Of a stretch of DNA of 61,150 nucleotides, positions 37,357 through 46,224 are shown in pieces. The DNA comes from Saprospiraceae bacterium (GTDB lineage: Bacteria > Bacteroidota > Bacteroidia > Chitinophagales > Saprospiraceae). Location of the stretch: the NCBI GenBank assembly GCA_016715105.1, contig JADKBO010000040.1, forward strand, positions 1-61,150, in the 5' to 3' direction. Below the pieces are notes generated by a model. It was given only the letters and a program-made list of their open reading frames with translations. It had not been told where the DNA came from and did not search any database. A program made the position numbers and the translations under genes. The number at the start of each line of letters is the position of its first letter. Within the stretch, counting starts at the first letter, position 1.

Positions 37357-38436
37357 TTAAAAAACCCAATAAGATGGTCTGACAGTGGTGCTATTTGGAA
37401 ATAATCTACAATCAATACATTCCCTCGGCCTTCTCGTCCCAAAACCCGTACAAAAATTCACCATTGGTACTCCTAGTTTTAGAGCACTCGTGAAAATCCT
37501 TTTAGAGGTGTAAGATGCGACAGTAAAATAGCCGAATGGTGCTTCATCCGGATGTGAAGTGCATTTGATATTATTTTCAAATCTTCCTGGAGGTGGGTCA
37601 AAAAGAGATTGCTCTTCAGAAGTGATTTTTTTGATGGTGTTCCAATACTTTATTGTCTGTTTGTCGACTGAAAATTGTTCTACCAAATAGCTAAAATTAT
37701 TCGCAAATCGATAATCATAATCTTGCGTGTGCAAAATTATTTCTCGCAACTGAAATTCTGGATAATCTTCTCCCGAAAATGCATTGATCCTTCCAAAATC
37801 AAAATTTTGCTTTATGAAACAAGTCCTTAGATCTGGTGCAATCCTGTCATCCACTTCTTTAAATTCGTGTTCTCCCTTCAATCTATATATGACATTCAGC
37901 GGATTTTGACCATCAAATATTTTTGTATTCACTACTAAGTCTACAATTCTTCTATTTGAAACTGTCCCATTGGATGAAATAAATGATTTTGAACCCAATG
38001 CCGGCCTGATGCTATCTATTGGAGCATTGGGCAAAATAGTGTGAAAATCACTTTCGTAAGTATGATCACCAATAGTCACTTCAAGTTTATAGGATTTACC
38101 GATTTCTCCAATGGCATCCGTCCTGTATTTACCCATGCCAATGTAGGCGAAATCAAATGTTTTACCTTGATCATCGCGCACCTGCACCGTTGCATTTTCT
38201 ATTGGATCACCATTTGCTTGAGACTCGGAATTTTCATTGGGAATCTCTGCTATTTCAATAACATGGTAATCAATGTCTTGGGTGACATCTCCAGTCAAAG
38301 GTCTATTAGTAAACTGGCCACTGATGCTGATCCTGTTGAATGTTTTGTTGTTTTCAAAAGGAATCTCTTTGATGCAGCCGTTATAAAGAAAAATAATAGC
38401 AATCAGCGCTAATAAAGGCTTGTATTTATGGATCAT
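37357..38436 (-). CDS. DUF4249 lipoprotein, first copy
   Basis: This 359-residue protein has a signal peptide ending at LYNGC (Cys21). It starts 12 bp after the TonB receptor stop, so the two are co-transcribed. The beta-rich body has PIENATVQVRDDQGKTFDFAYIGMGKYRTDAIGEIGKSYKLEV, typical of DUF4249. The tandem second copy is diverged throughout but keeps the same landmarks, which suggests an old duplication with different binding partners or ligands. Confidence 0.87.
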   Translation of the reverse strand: MIHKYKPLLALIAIIFLYNGCIKEIPFENNKTFNRISISGQFTNRPLTGDVTQDIDYHVIEIAEIPNENSESQANGDPIENATVQVRDDQGKTFDFAYIGMGKYRTDAIGEIGKSYKLEVTIGDHTYESDFHTILPNAPIDSIRPALGSKSFISSNGTVSNRRIVDLVVNTKIFDGQNPLNVIYRLKGEHEFKEVDDRIAPDLRTCFIKQNFDFGRINAFSGEDYPEFQLREIILHTQDYDYRFANNFSYLVEQFSVDKQTIKYWNTIKKITSEEQSLFDPPPGRFENNIKCTSHPDEAPFGYFTVASYTSKRIFTSALKLGVPMVNFCTGFGTRRPRECIDCRLFPNSTTVRPSYWVF

Positions 38437-38448
38437 TCTTAATAAAGT

Positions 38449-41154
38449 CTATTGGATTGAAAAATTATAAGTGATGGATGGGAATACTGTACCCAACACT
38501 GATAGTTTGAATGCACGAACTGTTCCACCAGCTGAATCTTGTCTATAATTGACAGAATAGGCATTTTTTCTAAAATAGAGGTTGTACAAGCCCAAAGTCC
38601 AACTGCCTTTCAATTTCCTGTCGGTACGATAATTTGGAAAAATATTCAAGGACAAATCCATCCTATGATAAACTGGTACACGATAATTATTTCTTTCACC
38701 ATAAATGGGAATACCCACACCATTCCAATCATTGTATTTACCAGCAGGTGCTGACACAGGTCTTCCTGTTCCCATATTAAAATTGACATTAAAACTATAT
38801 CGTTGACTTGGGCTGACGTTGAATAGGACTTGTAAATCATGAGGTTTATCAAAATTGGATGCGTACCAATTTCCTTGATTCAAGGTATAGGTGGCATCAT
38901 CAAACTTCATTTTTTTTAGAGATCTTGCATGTGTATAACCAATCCTGGTTGTCAATTTGCCAATCGTTTTTTTGACACTCAATTCTATCCCATAGTTTTT
39001 ACCCCTGCCGATAAGTAGCTCTTGCTCAAGTGTTTCGTTGGCCAATAAATCAGCGAAATCTCGATAGTCATTTGCATTTTTGATGTCTCTATAGTAGATT
39101 TCTACAGAAGTTTCCCAAACATTCTTTTTGAAGTTTTTGTAATAACCCAAACTCAATGTCTGTGCATTTTGCGGTTTGATGTTGTTGTCAGCCAGTTTCC
39201 AATAATCAATTGGGGATGCAGCAACCGAGTTGGATATTTGAGATAAGTATTGATATGATCGATTGAAGGAAGCTTTTACGCTGCTTGACTCACTCGTTTC
39301 AAAATTGAGGGAAAACCTAGGCTCCCATCCAAAATAAGTTGAACCCAATTTCCCTTTTCCAATGACATCCATTGAAGTCAAGGCGTTTTCAGGAAAATAA
39401 GAATCTGTCGAATAAGTCCTCAACGTCTTTTCGCCCAAAAGCCCAAAACCTGAAAGTCTCAAACCAGCTGAGATGGTCACCTTATCTGTAACAGGCATTG
39501 TGGCGTCGCCATAAATACCCATTTCTATTCCATTTTCATTGTTTAATATCCTAGTATCTATCTCAGAATCAGAAGCTCCAGGTAAAATAGCTCCTGGATT
39601 GAGGTCAAATCTGATGGTTTCAATTCCAAAATTGAATGTTTTATCTTTTGATTTTTCTATGGTGAGGTCCACTTTTCCAGACAAATAATTAACGCCTGAA
39701 TTGAATATACTGGAATTTGCAGGCAACAGATCATTGAGATTACTGTCATATTTGCCAGAAACTACCCGAACATTCAAGTATTTATTGGCAGAAAATACGG
39801 TTTTATAATAAGCAGAAACCGCTTGAGTGCGGTAGTCGAATTTAAAATTATTGCCAAATTTAAAGGCATCTTCTCCGTGGTAAACCTGCACTCCCATGGT
39901 ACTATTACTATTCAGCCAATAGGTCAACTTACCTTGCATATCGTAAAAATTGACTTTGCTGCTCTGGACATCTGGCACTTGCACCAAGCCCAACAACCAA
40001 TTGACCGTAGATAATCGAGCACCAAAACTGAGGGTAAGTTTGTCTTTGATAATCGGGCCGTCCACAGAAATTTTGGAAGATGCCAAACCCACACCCCCTT
40101 TGATACTCCATTTTTTCTGATTGCCCGTTACTGAGGTTGTTTGCAATACCGAAGACAAACGACCTCCATATTTAGCAGGAATATTTCCCTTATACAATTT
40201 AACGCTTTCAACCAAATCCGGGTGAAAAAGGCTAAAGAAACCCAATGCATGACTTACATTAAAATACATGATATCGTCCTGAAGGTATAAATTTTGGTCT
40301 GTATTGCCTCCTCTGATATTCAATCCCCCAATACCCTCACCAGCTGTGCTGACACCAGGTAACGACAGTAAACTTTTCACCACATCTAGTTCTCCCATAA
40401 AAGAAGGAAGCTTTTTGATTTCCCTGATGGCCAATTGTTCAACACCCATTTGCACGCGTTTGATGTTTTCATCTTTGGCCCTTTCGGTAACCACTACTTC
40501 TGCTAGATTGATAGATTCTTCTTGTAGAGTGAAGTCAAAATTACCATCACTATATACAAGGATGTCAATGGCTCTTGGCACCATGCCCAAAGATTTGACT
40601 ATCAATTGATTCTGCCCCAAAGGTAAGGTGAGTTCATAATTACCATTTTCATCGGTGGCCGTTCCATCACTTCCATGGTCAACTTCAATGGTAGCTCCAA
40701 TCTGAGGAATTTTATTGAGATCATCGGTGATCACACCTTTTACTATGACCATTTTTTTATTGGAGGCATTGGCCACATCACCAATTTTAAAAATGGTTTC
40801 TGAGGCCTCAAGGGCTTTTTGATCTTCAATCAGACGCTCTTTATTTTTCCACTGCGCAAGTGAAATATTGGCATCTTCCTGACTGACAACTATCCACTGA
40901 TTATCAGAGTAATTGATCAGGGTAAGCCCAATTTTGTCCAATTCAGCATTTACACTTGCATATAAATCGGCTTGCTCAATATCTAGGAATACAGCATTTA
41001 TTTGTTTTAAGTCTTCTGCATAATAGATTTTGATGTCTTTGGTTGAGGCAATTTTTGTTACCGCTTCCTTCCAGGGCAAAGTCTTCGAAGACTGAGCATA
41101 AGCACCAAAAACAACTAAAAAAAAGCAGGCTATAAAAAGAATAGATGATTTCAA
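38449..41154 (-). CDS. TonB-dependent receptor with STN and carboxypeptidase-like domains
   Basis: This 901-residue outer-membrane protein has a signal peptide (ILFIACFFLVVFGAYAQ). An STN (secretin/TonB short N-terminal) domain follows at about 25-110, a carboxypeptidase-regulatory-like beta domain at about 145-225 (GVITDDLNKIPQIGATIEV), then a plug with LLSLPGVSTAGEGIGGLNIRGG and a 22-strand-type barrel. STN domains in receptors usually signal to an anti-sigma factor, but no sigma/anti-sigma pair is in the window. It is the first gene of an operon with two DUF4249 lipoproteins and a plug-like exported protein. The imported substrate is unknown; the DUF4249 partners do not reveal it. Confidence 0.92.
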   Translation of the reverse strand: MKSSILFIACFFLVVFGAYAQSSKTLPWKEAVTKIASTKDIKIYYAEDLKQINAVFLDIEQADLYASVNAELDKIGLTLINYSDNQWIVVSQEDANISLAQWKNKERLIEDQKALEASETIFKIGDVANASNKKMVIVKGVITDDLNKIPQIGATIEVDHGSDGTATDENGNYELTLPLGQNQLIVKSLGMVPRAIDILVYSDGNFDFTLQEESINLAEVVVTERAKDENIKRVQMGVEQLAIREIKKLPSFMGELDVVKSLLSLPGVSTAGEGIGGLNIRGGNTDQNLYLQDDIMYFNVSHALGFFSLFHPDLVESVKLYKGNIPAKYGGRLSSVLQTTSVTGNQKKWSIKGGVGLASSKISVDGPIIKDKLTLSFGARLSTVNWLLGLVQVPDVQSSKVNFYDMQGKLTYWLNSNSTMGVQVYHGEDAFKFGNNFKFDYRTQAVSAYYKTVFSANKYLNVRVVSGKYDSNLNDLLPANSSIFNSGVNYLSGKVDLTIEKSKDKTFNFGIETIRFDLNPGAILPGASDSEIDTRILNNENGIEMGIYGDATMPVTDKVTISAGLRLSGFGLLGEKTLRTYSTDSYFPENALTSMDVIGKGKLGSTYFGWEPRFSLNFETSESSSVKASFNRSYQYLSQISNSVAASPIDYWKLADNNIKPQNAQTLSLGYYKNFKKNVWETSVEIYYRDIKNANDYRDFADLLANETLEQELLIGRGKNYGIELSVKKTIGKLTTRIGYTHARSLKKMKFDDATYTLNQGNWYASNFDKPHDLQVLFNVSPSQRYSFNVNFNMGTGRPVSAPAGKYNDWNGVGIPIYGERNNYRVPVYHRMDLSLNIFPNYRTDRKLKGSWTLGLYNLYFRKNAYSVNYRQDSAGGTVRAFKLSVLGTVFPSITYNFSIQ

Positions 41155-41350
41155 AATATGGATGGATATACGAAAGAATCAGATGTCCTTGTAAAGATTG
41201 ATAAATTTTTAAGAAATAGCGATTCTGATGAAAATAAAATCAATCAATTTTCGAATTCTTTACGTTTTATTTTTTCGAAACCATTGTTCTTAACATTGCC
41301 GATTGCCATTTTTGCGATGGAAGGGCTGAGGAAAATACTCTTAACTTTAT

Positions 41351-41719
41351 CTAGATTGTTTCATATGGTTTTATCAATATATCAGCTGGAATTGACAAGG
41401 CAACGCTAATTTTTCTTATGATGTTAATACTCATTGGTCTTTTACGCGATAAAATTTCTGAAGCTCGACTTTTCAACCCTATCACTTCAGCTAAGTCTTT
41501 TTGCGTCATTTCCATTTGCTCCATTTTGAATTTTATCGCTTCAATTGGATCAGGATCGGGAATTTCTCCAACAATTTCATCTTCATACTTTTGAATTAAC
41601 ATCACAAGAAGTTCTAATTCTTCATGCTCTGGTGTGCCTTGCTTTGCATGGAATATTTTGTCTAAGTGTTTAAGCGCATTTTGATATTCTTCTTCAGTCT
41701 TAATCAGTTTAAATTTCAT
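41351..41719 (-). CDS. higA: HigA-like antitoxin (HTH)
   Basis: This 122-residue protein has an N-terminal acidic helical region (KTEEEYQNALKHLDKIFHAKQGTPEHEELELL) followed by an HTH (MEQMEMTQKDLAEVIGLKSRASEILSRKRPMSINIIRKIS). This layout is the HigA antitoxin of higBA modules. Its ATG shares a base with the higB stop (TAATG at 41721-41717), so translation is coupled. It would neutralise HigB and repress the operon. Confidence 0.88.
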   Translation of the reverse strand: MKFKLIKTEEEYQNALKHLDKIFHAKQGTPEHEELELLVMLIQKYEDEIVGEIPDPDPIEAIKFKMEQMEMTQKDLAEVIGLKSRASEILSRKRPMSINIIRKISVALSIPADILIKPYETI

Positions 41720-42012
41720 TATATTTCGTTTGCATTTATTGAGTCGTATTCAGAATGTGTTCCTAAGAATCTAATCCAAATCAACTTGTTTTCAAAAGAT
41801 ATTTTAATTATTAGCCTGTATTTGTTTCCCTTAATTTTGAAAACAATTCGATCATTTCCAACAATTTTACAAGATCCAAATTGTTGTTTGACCTCATTGA
41901 AATTTTGCCAATCTGCTTGACTTACAACTTTATACCAACTTAGTAATGGTTGTTCAGCATCTTGTTGTTTATCCCAGTAATTTCTTAAAGTCGATTTTGC
42001 AATAATTCTCAT
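41719..42012 (-). CDS. higB: HigB-like mRNA interferase toxin
   Basis: This 97-residue protein from ATG 42012 (MRIIAKSTLRNYWDKQQDAEQPLLSWYKVV) is a clear HigB-type toxin, with DWQNFNEVKQQFGSCKIVGNDRIVFKIKGNKYRLIIKISF. The frame extends three codons upstream to a TTG, but MRII is the family start. HigB cleaves mRNA on the ribosome. The toxin-first order is usual for higBA. Confidence 0.88.
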   Translation of the reverse strand: MRIIAKSTLRNYWDKQQDAEQPLLSWYKVVSQADWQNFNEVKQQFGSCKIVGNDRIVFKIKGNKYRLIIKISFENKLIWIRFLGTHSEYDSINANEI

Positions 42013-42221
42013 AGGTTCCAAAAATATGAACTTTTCATTAGAATTCCAAATTCGGGAACTTTAGTTTTGTACAACCTATAACATTCCTCTAAACGTCAGT
42101 TCTTGTTTTTTGAATTTGACTTGGTATTGAAAGCAAATTGGACTTCAAAAACTAGTTAATCAAAAAACTCGTAGCTCGCGGCTCAAAGCTCACGGCCCCT
42201 CTAAGTTCTCCGAACCTTTCA

Positions 42222-43811
42222 TTACCTCCTCAAAACAGCCACAGGCATCGACTCATCAAAATCACCAGCAATGACAGGGTTTTGAGCATTTGCCGTATAT
42301 TTTCTCACATTTGCAGAGATATAGTTATACAACTCAGCAACCGTGATGATTCTATCTGCTTGCGCATTGGCTGCACCTTTGAGTCCTTGAATGAGGTAAT
42401 GGCTAAATATCCCTTGGCGCAATCCAGAATATTCCAAAGAAACTTCTTGGTTTTGGGAAGACATGATCAATGCTGTCCCACCTTTACTGGTATTTATTTT
42501 GGTATAAAATTCCTCCAGGCCCATTAAATAAGGGCTTCTATTTTGACTCATACTACCGGAATAACAGGCATCGGCGATGCACAATTTGTTTTTGGCCGCA
42601 GATCCATCTACAATGGCTAAGATATCTTGATAAGGAATGGTCCCTGATCCAGATTGAAAATCAAAAGGTACAAAACCTCCATTCAGTCCATGCCCAGAAA
42701 GGTAAATGATGATGGCATCATCCGCATCAGCTCTATTGACAATTTCTTTGAGTTTATTCACTATTTTGGTACCAATGGCTGCATCATCGATCAAAAGAGA
42801 AATGTGGTCGTCTTCAATGGCTCCTCCCTCTGGGCTTTTCATAAAAGCATAAAACTGGTAAGCATCGTCGTCGGTATACTTGAGAGAAGGCATGGTATTG
42901 TAATTGGCAATGCCAACAACAAGGCTATATATTTCGCTCACTCCATCTGCTTTTTTATAATTTTTTGTTGGTAGGACTTCTTTTTTAGGTGTCTGATTAG
43001 CCAATGAAGTGTTGGACTCTGATTTGATCAATCTACCATCGCGCCATTGACCTTTTACTTCAACACCGTTCTTTTTCCTTAAAAATCCATAACCATTTGG
43101 TGCATCATTTTTCCAATCGCCTTTATAAAAGTCGCCATTTGCATAAGTTGTAATGCCGGTGCCTTCAGGTTTTCCGCCAACGAAAAATCCAAAATATTTA
43201 GTGCCATCGCCATAAGCGTATTCGCCTTGTTCTCCGTCACAAAAAGCATTGTTGCAGTTTTTCCTTTGGTTACTTATGGCAGATTGGGCTGGAGCTGATA
43301 GAAATTTATTCTCTTGCCAAATGCCAGATTTGGTAACATTATTGGCTAGCGTCATTTTGCCCTTACCATGAAACTGACTCTTTACAAACTCCCCTTCATA
43401 TTTTCCCCCATCAGCAAAATAATAAATGCCTTGACCTTGCATTTCATCATTTTCCCACTCCCCATTGTAGATATCCTTATTAGAAAACAACATTTTACCT
43501 TTTCCAGATTTGGCATTTTTTACAAAATTCCCAACATAAACATGCCCTGTCTGGTAACTAAATTTTCCAAAACCATCGATAAAGCCGTTGGTAAATTGTC
43601 CTTCGTATAGATTACCATTAGCAAACGTGAGTTTTCCCTTTCCATTAAAAAGTCCGCTTTGGAAATTCCCACTGTAACTGTAAGATCGAGACCGCATCTC
43701 TCCAAAACCATTAGAACAATTTCCACGTTCACAACCTGCATAGATTGGATGAGTAGCAGATAAAAGTAAAGAAAGACAAAAGAGGAAAATTACATTACAC
43801 TTCATGGTCAT
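42222..43811 (-). CDS. Exported MORN-repeat / caspase-like (C14) fusion protein
   Basis: This 529-residue protein has a signal peptide (IFLFCLSLLLSATHPIYA). About eight MORN repeats follow (for example YSGNFQSGLFNGKGKLTF, YEGQFTNGFIDGFGKFSY, YNGEWENDEMQGQGIYYF, YEGEFVKSQFHGKGKMTL, YKGDWKNDAPNGYGFL) over residues 45-265. The C-terminal domain (from about 293, IYSLVVGIANYNTMPSLKYTDDDAYQF) is a caspase/metacaspase fold with the catalytic dyad His374 (YLSGHG) and Cys416 (IADACYSG). It should be an active cysteine peptidase outside the cytoplasm, with the MORN array binding lipid or protein. The target is unknown. It lies between higBA and a DUF4920 gene. Confidence 0.88.
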   Translation of the reverse strand: MTMKCNVIFLFCLSLLLSATHPIYAGCERGNCSNGFGEMRSRSYSYSGNFQSGLFNGKGKLTFANGNLYEGQFTNGFIDGFGKFSYQTGHVYVGNFVKNAKSGKGKMLFSNKDIYNGEWENDEMQGQGIYYFADGGKYEGEFVKSQFHGKGKMTLANNVTKSGIWQENKFLSAPAQSAISNQRKNCNNAFCDGEQGEYAYGDGTKYFGFFVGGKPEGTGITTYANGDFYKGDWKNDAPNGYGFLRKKNGVEVKGQWRDGRLIKSESNTSLANQTPKKEVLPTKNYKKADGVSEIYSLVVGIANYNTMPSLKYTDDDAYQFYAFMKSPEGGAIEDDHISLLIDDAAIGTKIVNKLKEIVNRADADDAIIIYLSGHGLNGGFVPFDFQSGSGTIPYQDILAIVDGSAAKNKLCIADACYSGSMSQNRSPYLMGLEEFYTKINTSKGGTALIMSSQNQEVSLEYSGLRQGIFSHYLIQGLKGAANAQADRIITVAELYNYISANVRKYTANAQNPVIAGDFDESMPVAVLRR

Positions 43812-44005
43812 TTTGATTTTCTTGGTTTGTTACCAAACTTATGGCTAAGACTTTTGGAAACAGAACCTGATGAATGAAATGTAGAAGGTGTATCGTATGT
43901 GCGGTAATTTGTTGTATAACTCAAAAATCCCCAGTCTAAGTATTTGGGTTTGCCAAAAATCTTGTTAAAAAATGAAGCCCAATGATGTATGGTGCACATT
44001 GTCAA
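43808..44005 (-). CDS. Doubtful 65-residue frame overlapping the MORN-caspase start
   Basis: This frame ends in an ATGA overlap with the MORN-caspase ATG (43811), an arrangement typical of coupled genes, and has a basic C-terminus (SLSHKFGNKPRKSK). It has no recognisable domain, no signal peptide and an unconvincing start. It may be only the leader of the caspase gene. Confidence 0.2.
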   Translation of the reverse strand: MTMCTIHHWASFFNKIFGKPKYLDWGFLSYTTNYRTYDTPSTFHSSGSVSKSLSHKFGNKPRKSK

Positions 44006-44029
44006 GGTAAAAAATTGACACCTATCATA

Positions 44030-44059
44030 TTGTTACACATAAAATATTGTCTAACTTTG
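44030..44059 (+). promoter_or_regulatory. Promoter of the DUF4920 gene (TTG-N19-TAACTTTG)
   Basis: A -33 TTG at 44030-44032 and a -7 TAACTTTG at 44052-44059 are 19 bp apart, the best match to the Bacteroidota consensus in the window. The leader to ATG 44090 is about 25 nt. Confidence 0.7.
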
Positions 44060-44089
44060 TAGTTCTATAAACAACCAAATTGATTTGCG

Positions 44090-44584
44090 ATGAATAAATT
44101 TTTTGCTTTTGCGCTTATTGTTTTATTTTCTACCCTAGCTTGTAAAACAAGTAATTCTAAAATGTCTAGTAATTCTCCTGCTCCAAAAGCTCAGTTTGGA
44201 GAGTCTTTTACAGCTAAGAATATTATGAAATATGATGACTTGCTTGCCAAACTGGAGAAGTCTGGTAAATTGGACAACGTGGTCGTAGAAGGCCAGGTTG
44301 CTGGTGTCTGCCAAATGAAAGGCTGCTGGATGAACATTGTTTCTGAGCAAAATGCCAACGCTCCAGAAATGTTTGTAAAGTTTAAAGACTATGCTTTCTT
44401 CATGCCTTTGGATCTTACTGGCAAAGTCATCATGAAAGGTAATGCTTACAAAGAAGTAACCAGTGTGGACGAATTGAAGCACTATGCTGAAGACGAAGGA
44501 AAATCACCTGAGGAAATTGCTAAGATCACTAAACCAGTTGAGGAGTTGAAGTTTATGGCTTCTGGCGTTCAGATATTGAACTAG
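44090..44584 (+). CDS. DUF4920 lipoprotein
   Basis: This 164-residue protein has a lipobox STLAC (Cys18). The body matches DUF4920: VVVEGQVAGVCQMKGCWMNIVSE with a CxxxxC pair, then VKFKDYAFFMPLDLTGKVIMKGNAYKE. The paired cysteines and OB-like beta pattern suggest metal or redox chemistry in the periplasm, but no function is established. It has a strong promoter and a hairpin terminator, so it is monocistronic. Confidence 0.87.
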   Translation: MNKFFAFALIVLFSTLACKTSNSKMSSNSPAPKAQFGESFTAKNIMKYDDLLAKLEKSGKLDNVVVEGQVAGVCQMKGCWMNIVSEQNANAPEMFVKFKDYAFFMPLDLTGKVIMKGNAYKEVTSVDELKHYAEDEGKSPEEIAKITKPVEELKFMASGVQILN

Positions 44585-44671
44585 ACTTGCTGGTTTATTT
44601 GTTTATGCGTTTAAAGGTAAAACGTCAAGTTATTGTTGTCTTTCTTGGTCAATGGGCTTAATCAAAAAGGG

Positions 44672-44702
44672 ACCAGCATTACTTCTTTTTTGAAATGCTG
44701 GT
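44672..44702. terminator. Bidirectional terminator between the DUF4920 gene and dinD
   Basis: Arms ACCAGCATT (44672-44680) and AATGCTGGT (44694-44702) are followed by TTTAGCTTTTT on the plus strand and by CCCTTTTT on the minus strand. The hairpin covers the dinD stop codon. Confidence 0.65.
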
Positions 44703-45530
44703 TTTAGCTTTTTGTAAGCCTTCAATTTTTTTAATGCTATCTGAAACTTCAAGATTTTCAGGCATTTCGCCTCCCAATTCTTGTATGGTTTTTCTTACCT
44801 TTTTGCCAACTTCGAAGTGCGTTTTATTGGCATTGAGCTTGCCTTGAATGTTTTCTCTTTTTAATTTTTCTTCAGTTTGGGTGGCACGGAAAAGGTTGGC
44901 CGCAAGTTCTGTGCTTCCCATGTGGTCGAGTATCTGTTGGCTCTTTTTTAAGCCCTTGTGTTTGTGAATAGCTTTTGCATCTAGACCGCCATATAATCCC
45001 ATATAACCGTGATTTTGAAATATGGCATAATCAATTGGTTCTATAACTCCAGCATTTTTTGCTGCTGCAGCCAATTGAATATCTTGCATTGCCAATTCAG
45101 TACGCAAAAACAAACGCTTTTCGTCCTCAGAACTCAAACGATTGTATTCATCCATTTGACGGATTTCCTGCAAGCGTGTTTGTACTGCGAAATAAGTTTG
45201 GCCCAATGCTACCACTTCTTTCCCAGGATCCGCATTTTGGACAATGAGGTAACAAGCGTAACGGGAAAGTTTGAAGCTTGCCATTATCCTTTGAGCGCCT
45301 GAACCAATTTTGACCATCTCGTTGATCTCAACGATATGGTTTTCTACAGACTGTCCGCTATTTTGACACGATTCTTTTGCCTTAGCGATTACAGCTGAAA
45401 AGTTTCTGAAATCGGAATATTCCAAAACTTTTGAAAGTTGCCTAGCTGTCCAAAATTCATTGCCATTTTCGTCTATTTGTTTTATTTGCTCAAAGAGACT
45501 GGAGTGTTGGTTTGTAAGATCATTTGTCAT
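44679..45530 (-). CDS. dinD: DNA-damage-inducible protein D
   Basis: This 283-residue protein begins with a BRO-N-like region (FWTARQLSKVLEYSDFRNFSAVIAKAKESCQNSGQ) and continues with MVKIGSGAQRIMASFKLSRYACYLIVQNADPGKEVVALGQTYFAVQTR, the DinD signature. The C-terminus is lysine-rich. In Escherichia coli DinD acts on RecA filaments after DNA damage. Bacteroidota copies are often in accessory regions, as here. No LexA-type box is recognised. Confidence 0.88.
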   Translation of the reverse strand: MTNDLTNQHSSLFEQIKQIDENGNEFWTARQLSKVLEYSDFRNFSAVIAKAKESCQNSGQSVENHIVEINEMVKIGSGAQRIMASFKLSRYACYLIVQNADPGKEVVALGQTYFAVQTRLQEIRQMDEYNRLSSEDEKRLFLRTELAMQDIQLAAAAKNAGVIEPIDYAIFQNHGYMGLYGGLDAKAIHKHKGLKKSQQILDHMGSTELAANLFRATQTEEKLKRENIQGKLNANKTHFEVGKKVRKTIQELGGEMPENLEVSDSIKKIEGLQKAKTSISKKK

Positions 45531-45582
45531 GGGTAGGATTTTATGTGTGATACAGAAATTGAATTTACATCATAATCTATAA

Positions 45583-46059
45583 TTAGAAAAGTTTTTTCCA
45601 AAATACAATTTTATCTTCTCCCTCATTGTAAAAGTCACGAATAATTGCTTCCCGTTTGTAATTGCATTGATCATAAAATTTTCGAGTCAATTCATATTCA
45701 GGCAAACCAGATGTTTCCACTAACAACAGCCTATTTCCTCTTGAAACCAATAAGTTTTCAATATACTTCATAAGTTCATCCCCAATTCCCCGTCCTTGAA
45801 ATTCTTTATGAACCGCTATAAGGTATAAATTGTATGTACCTTCCGTCATCCGCTCGGGTGCACAATATGCAATTGCAACTGCCTTCTCATGAATGACTTT
45901 GGTCAACCAAATCTCCTGTGTTTCAGAATTTGTGAAAAATTCTGAAATCATGTCTTCAAGAAGATCAGGAGGAAATAGCTCGCTAGTTTCAATCACTTCT
46001 TTAAGATCTAATAAATCCGCCTTTACAATCGCTCTAATCGAATCCGACATCTTACCCAT
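45583..46059 (-). CDS. GNAT-family N-acetyltransferase
   Basis: This 158-residue protein has the acetyl-CoA-binding motif HKEFQGRGIGDELMKYIENLLVSRGNRLLLVETSG and the C-terminal ELTRKFYDQCNYKREAIIRDFYNEGEDKIVFWKKLF. The substrate is unknown; small-molecule or protein amines are typical. The frame may begin at MSDSIR, three codons in. Confidence 0.83.
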   Translation of the reverse strand: MGKMSDSIRAIVKADLLDLKEVIETSELFPPDLLEDMISEFFTNSETQEIWLTKVIHEKAVAIAYCAPERMTEGTYNLYLIAVHKEFQGRGIGDELMKYIENLLVSRGNRLLLVETSGLPEYELTRKFYDQCNYKREAIIRDFYNEGEDKIVFWKKLF

Positions 46060-46224
46060 TTTTTTTGAATTTGTATGCCGGCAAATTTAATTACACAAAT
46101 TGATTTAAACTTGTATCGTTCTGCTATTATACACTTTAGCAGCATTAACACCCAGCATCGATTTAAAATTTCTTCCAAAATGCGTTTGGTCATAAAATCC
46201 ATTATTCAATACTTCGGAAGAAAA

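Noticed and set aside
41158..41409. Eighty-three-codon plus-strand frame overlapping the higA end
   Set aside because: No domain, poor composition, overlaps a well-supported antitoxin gene and occupies the promoter region of the TonB receptor.
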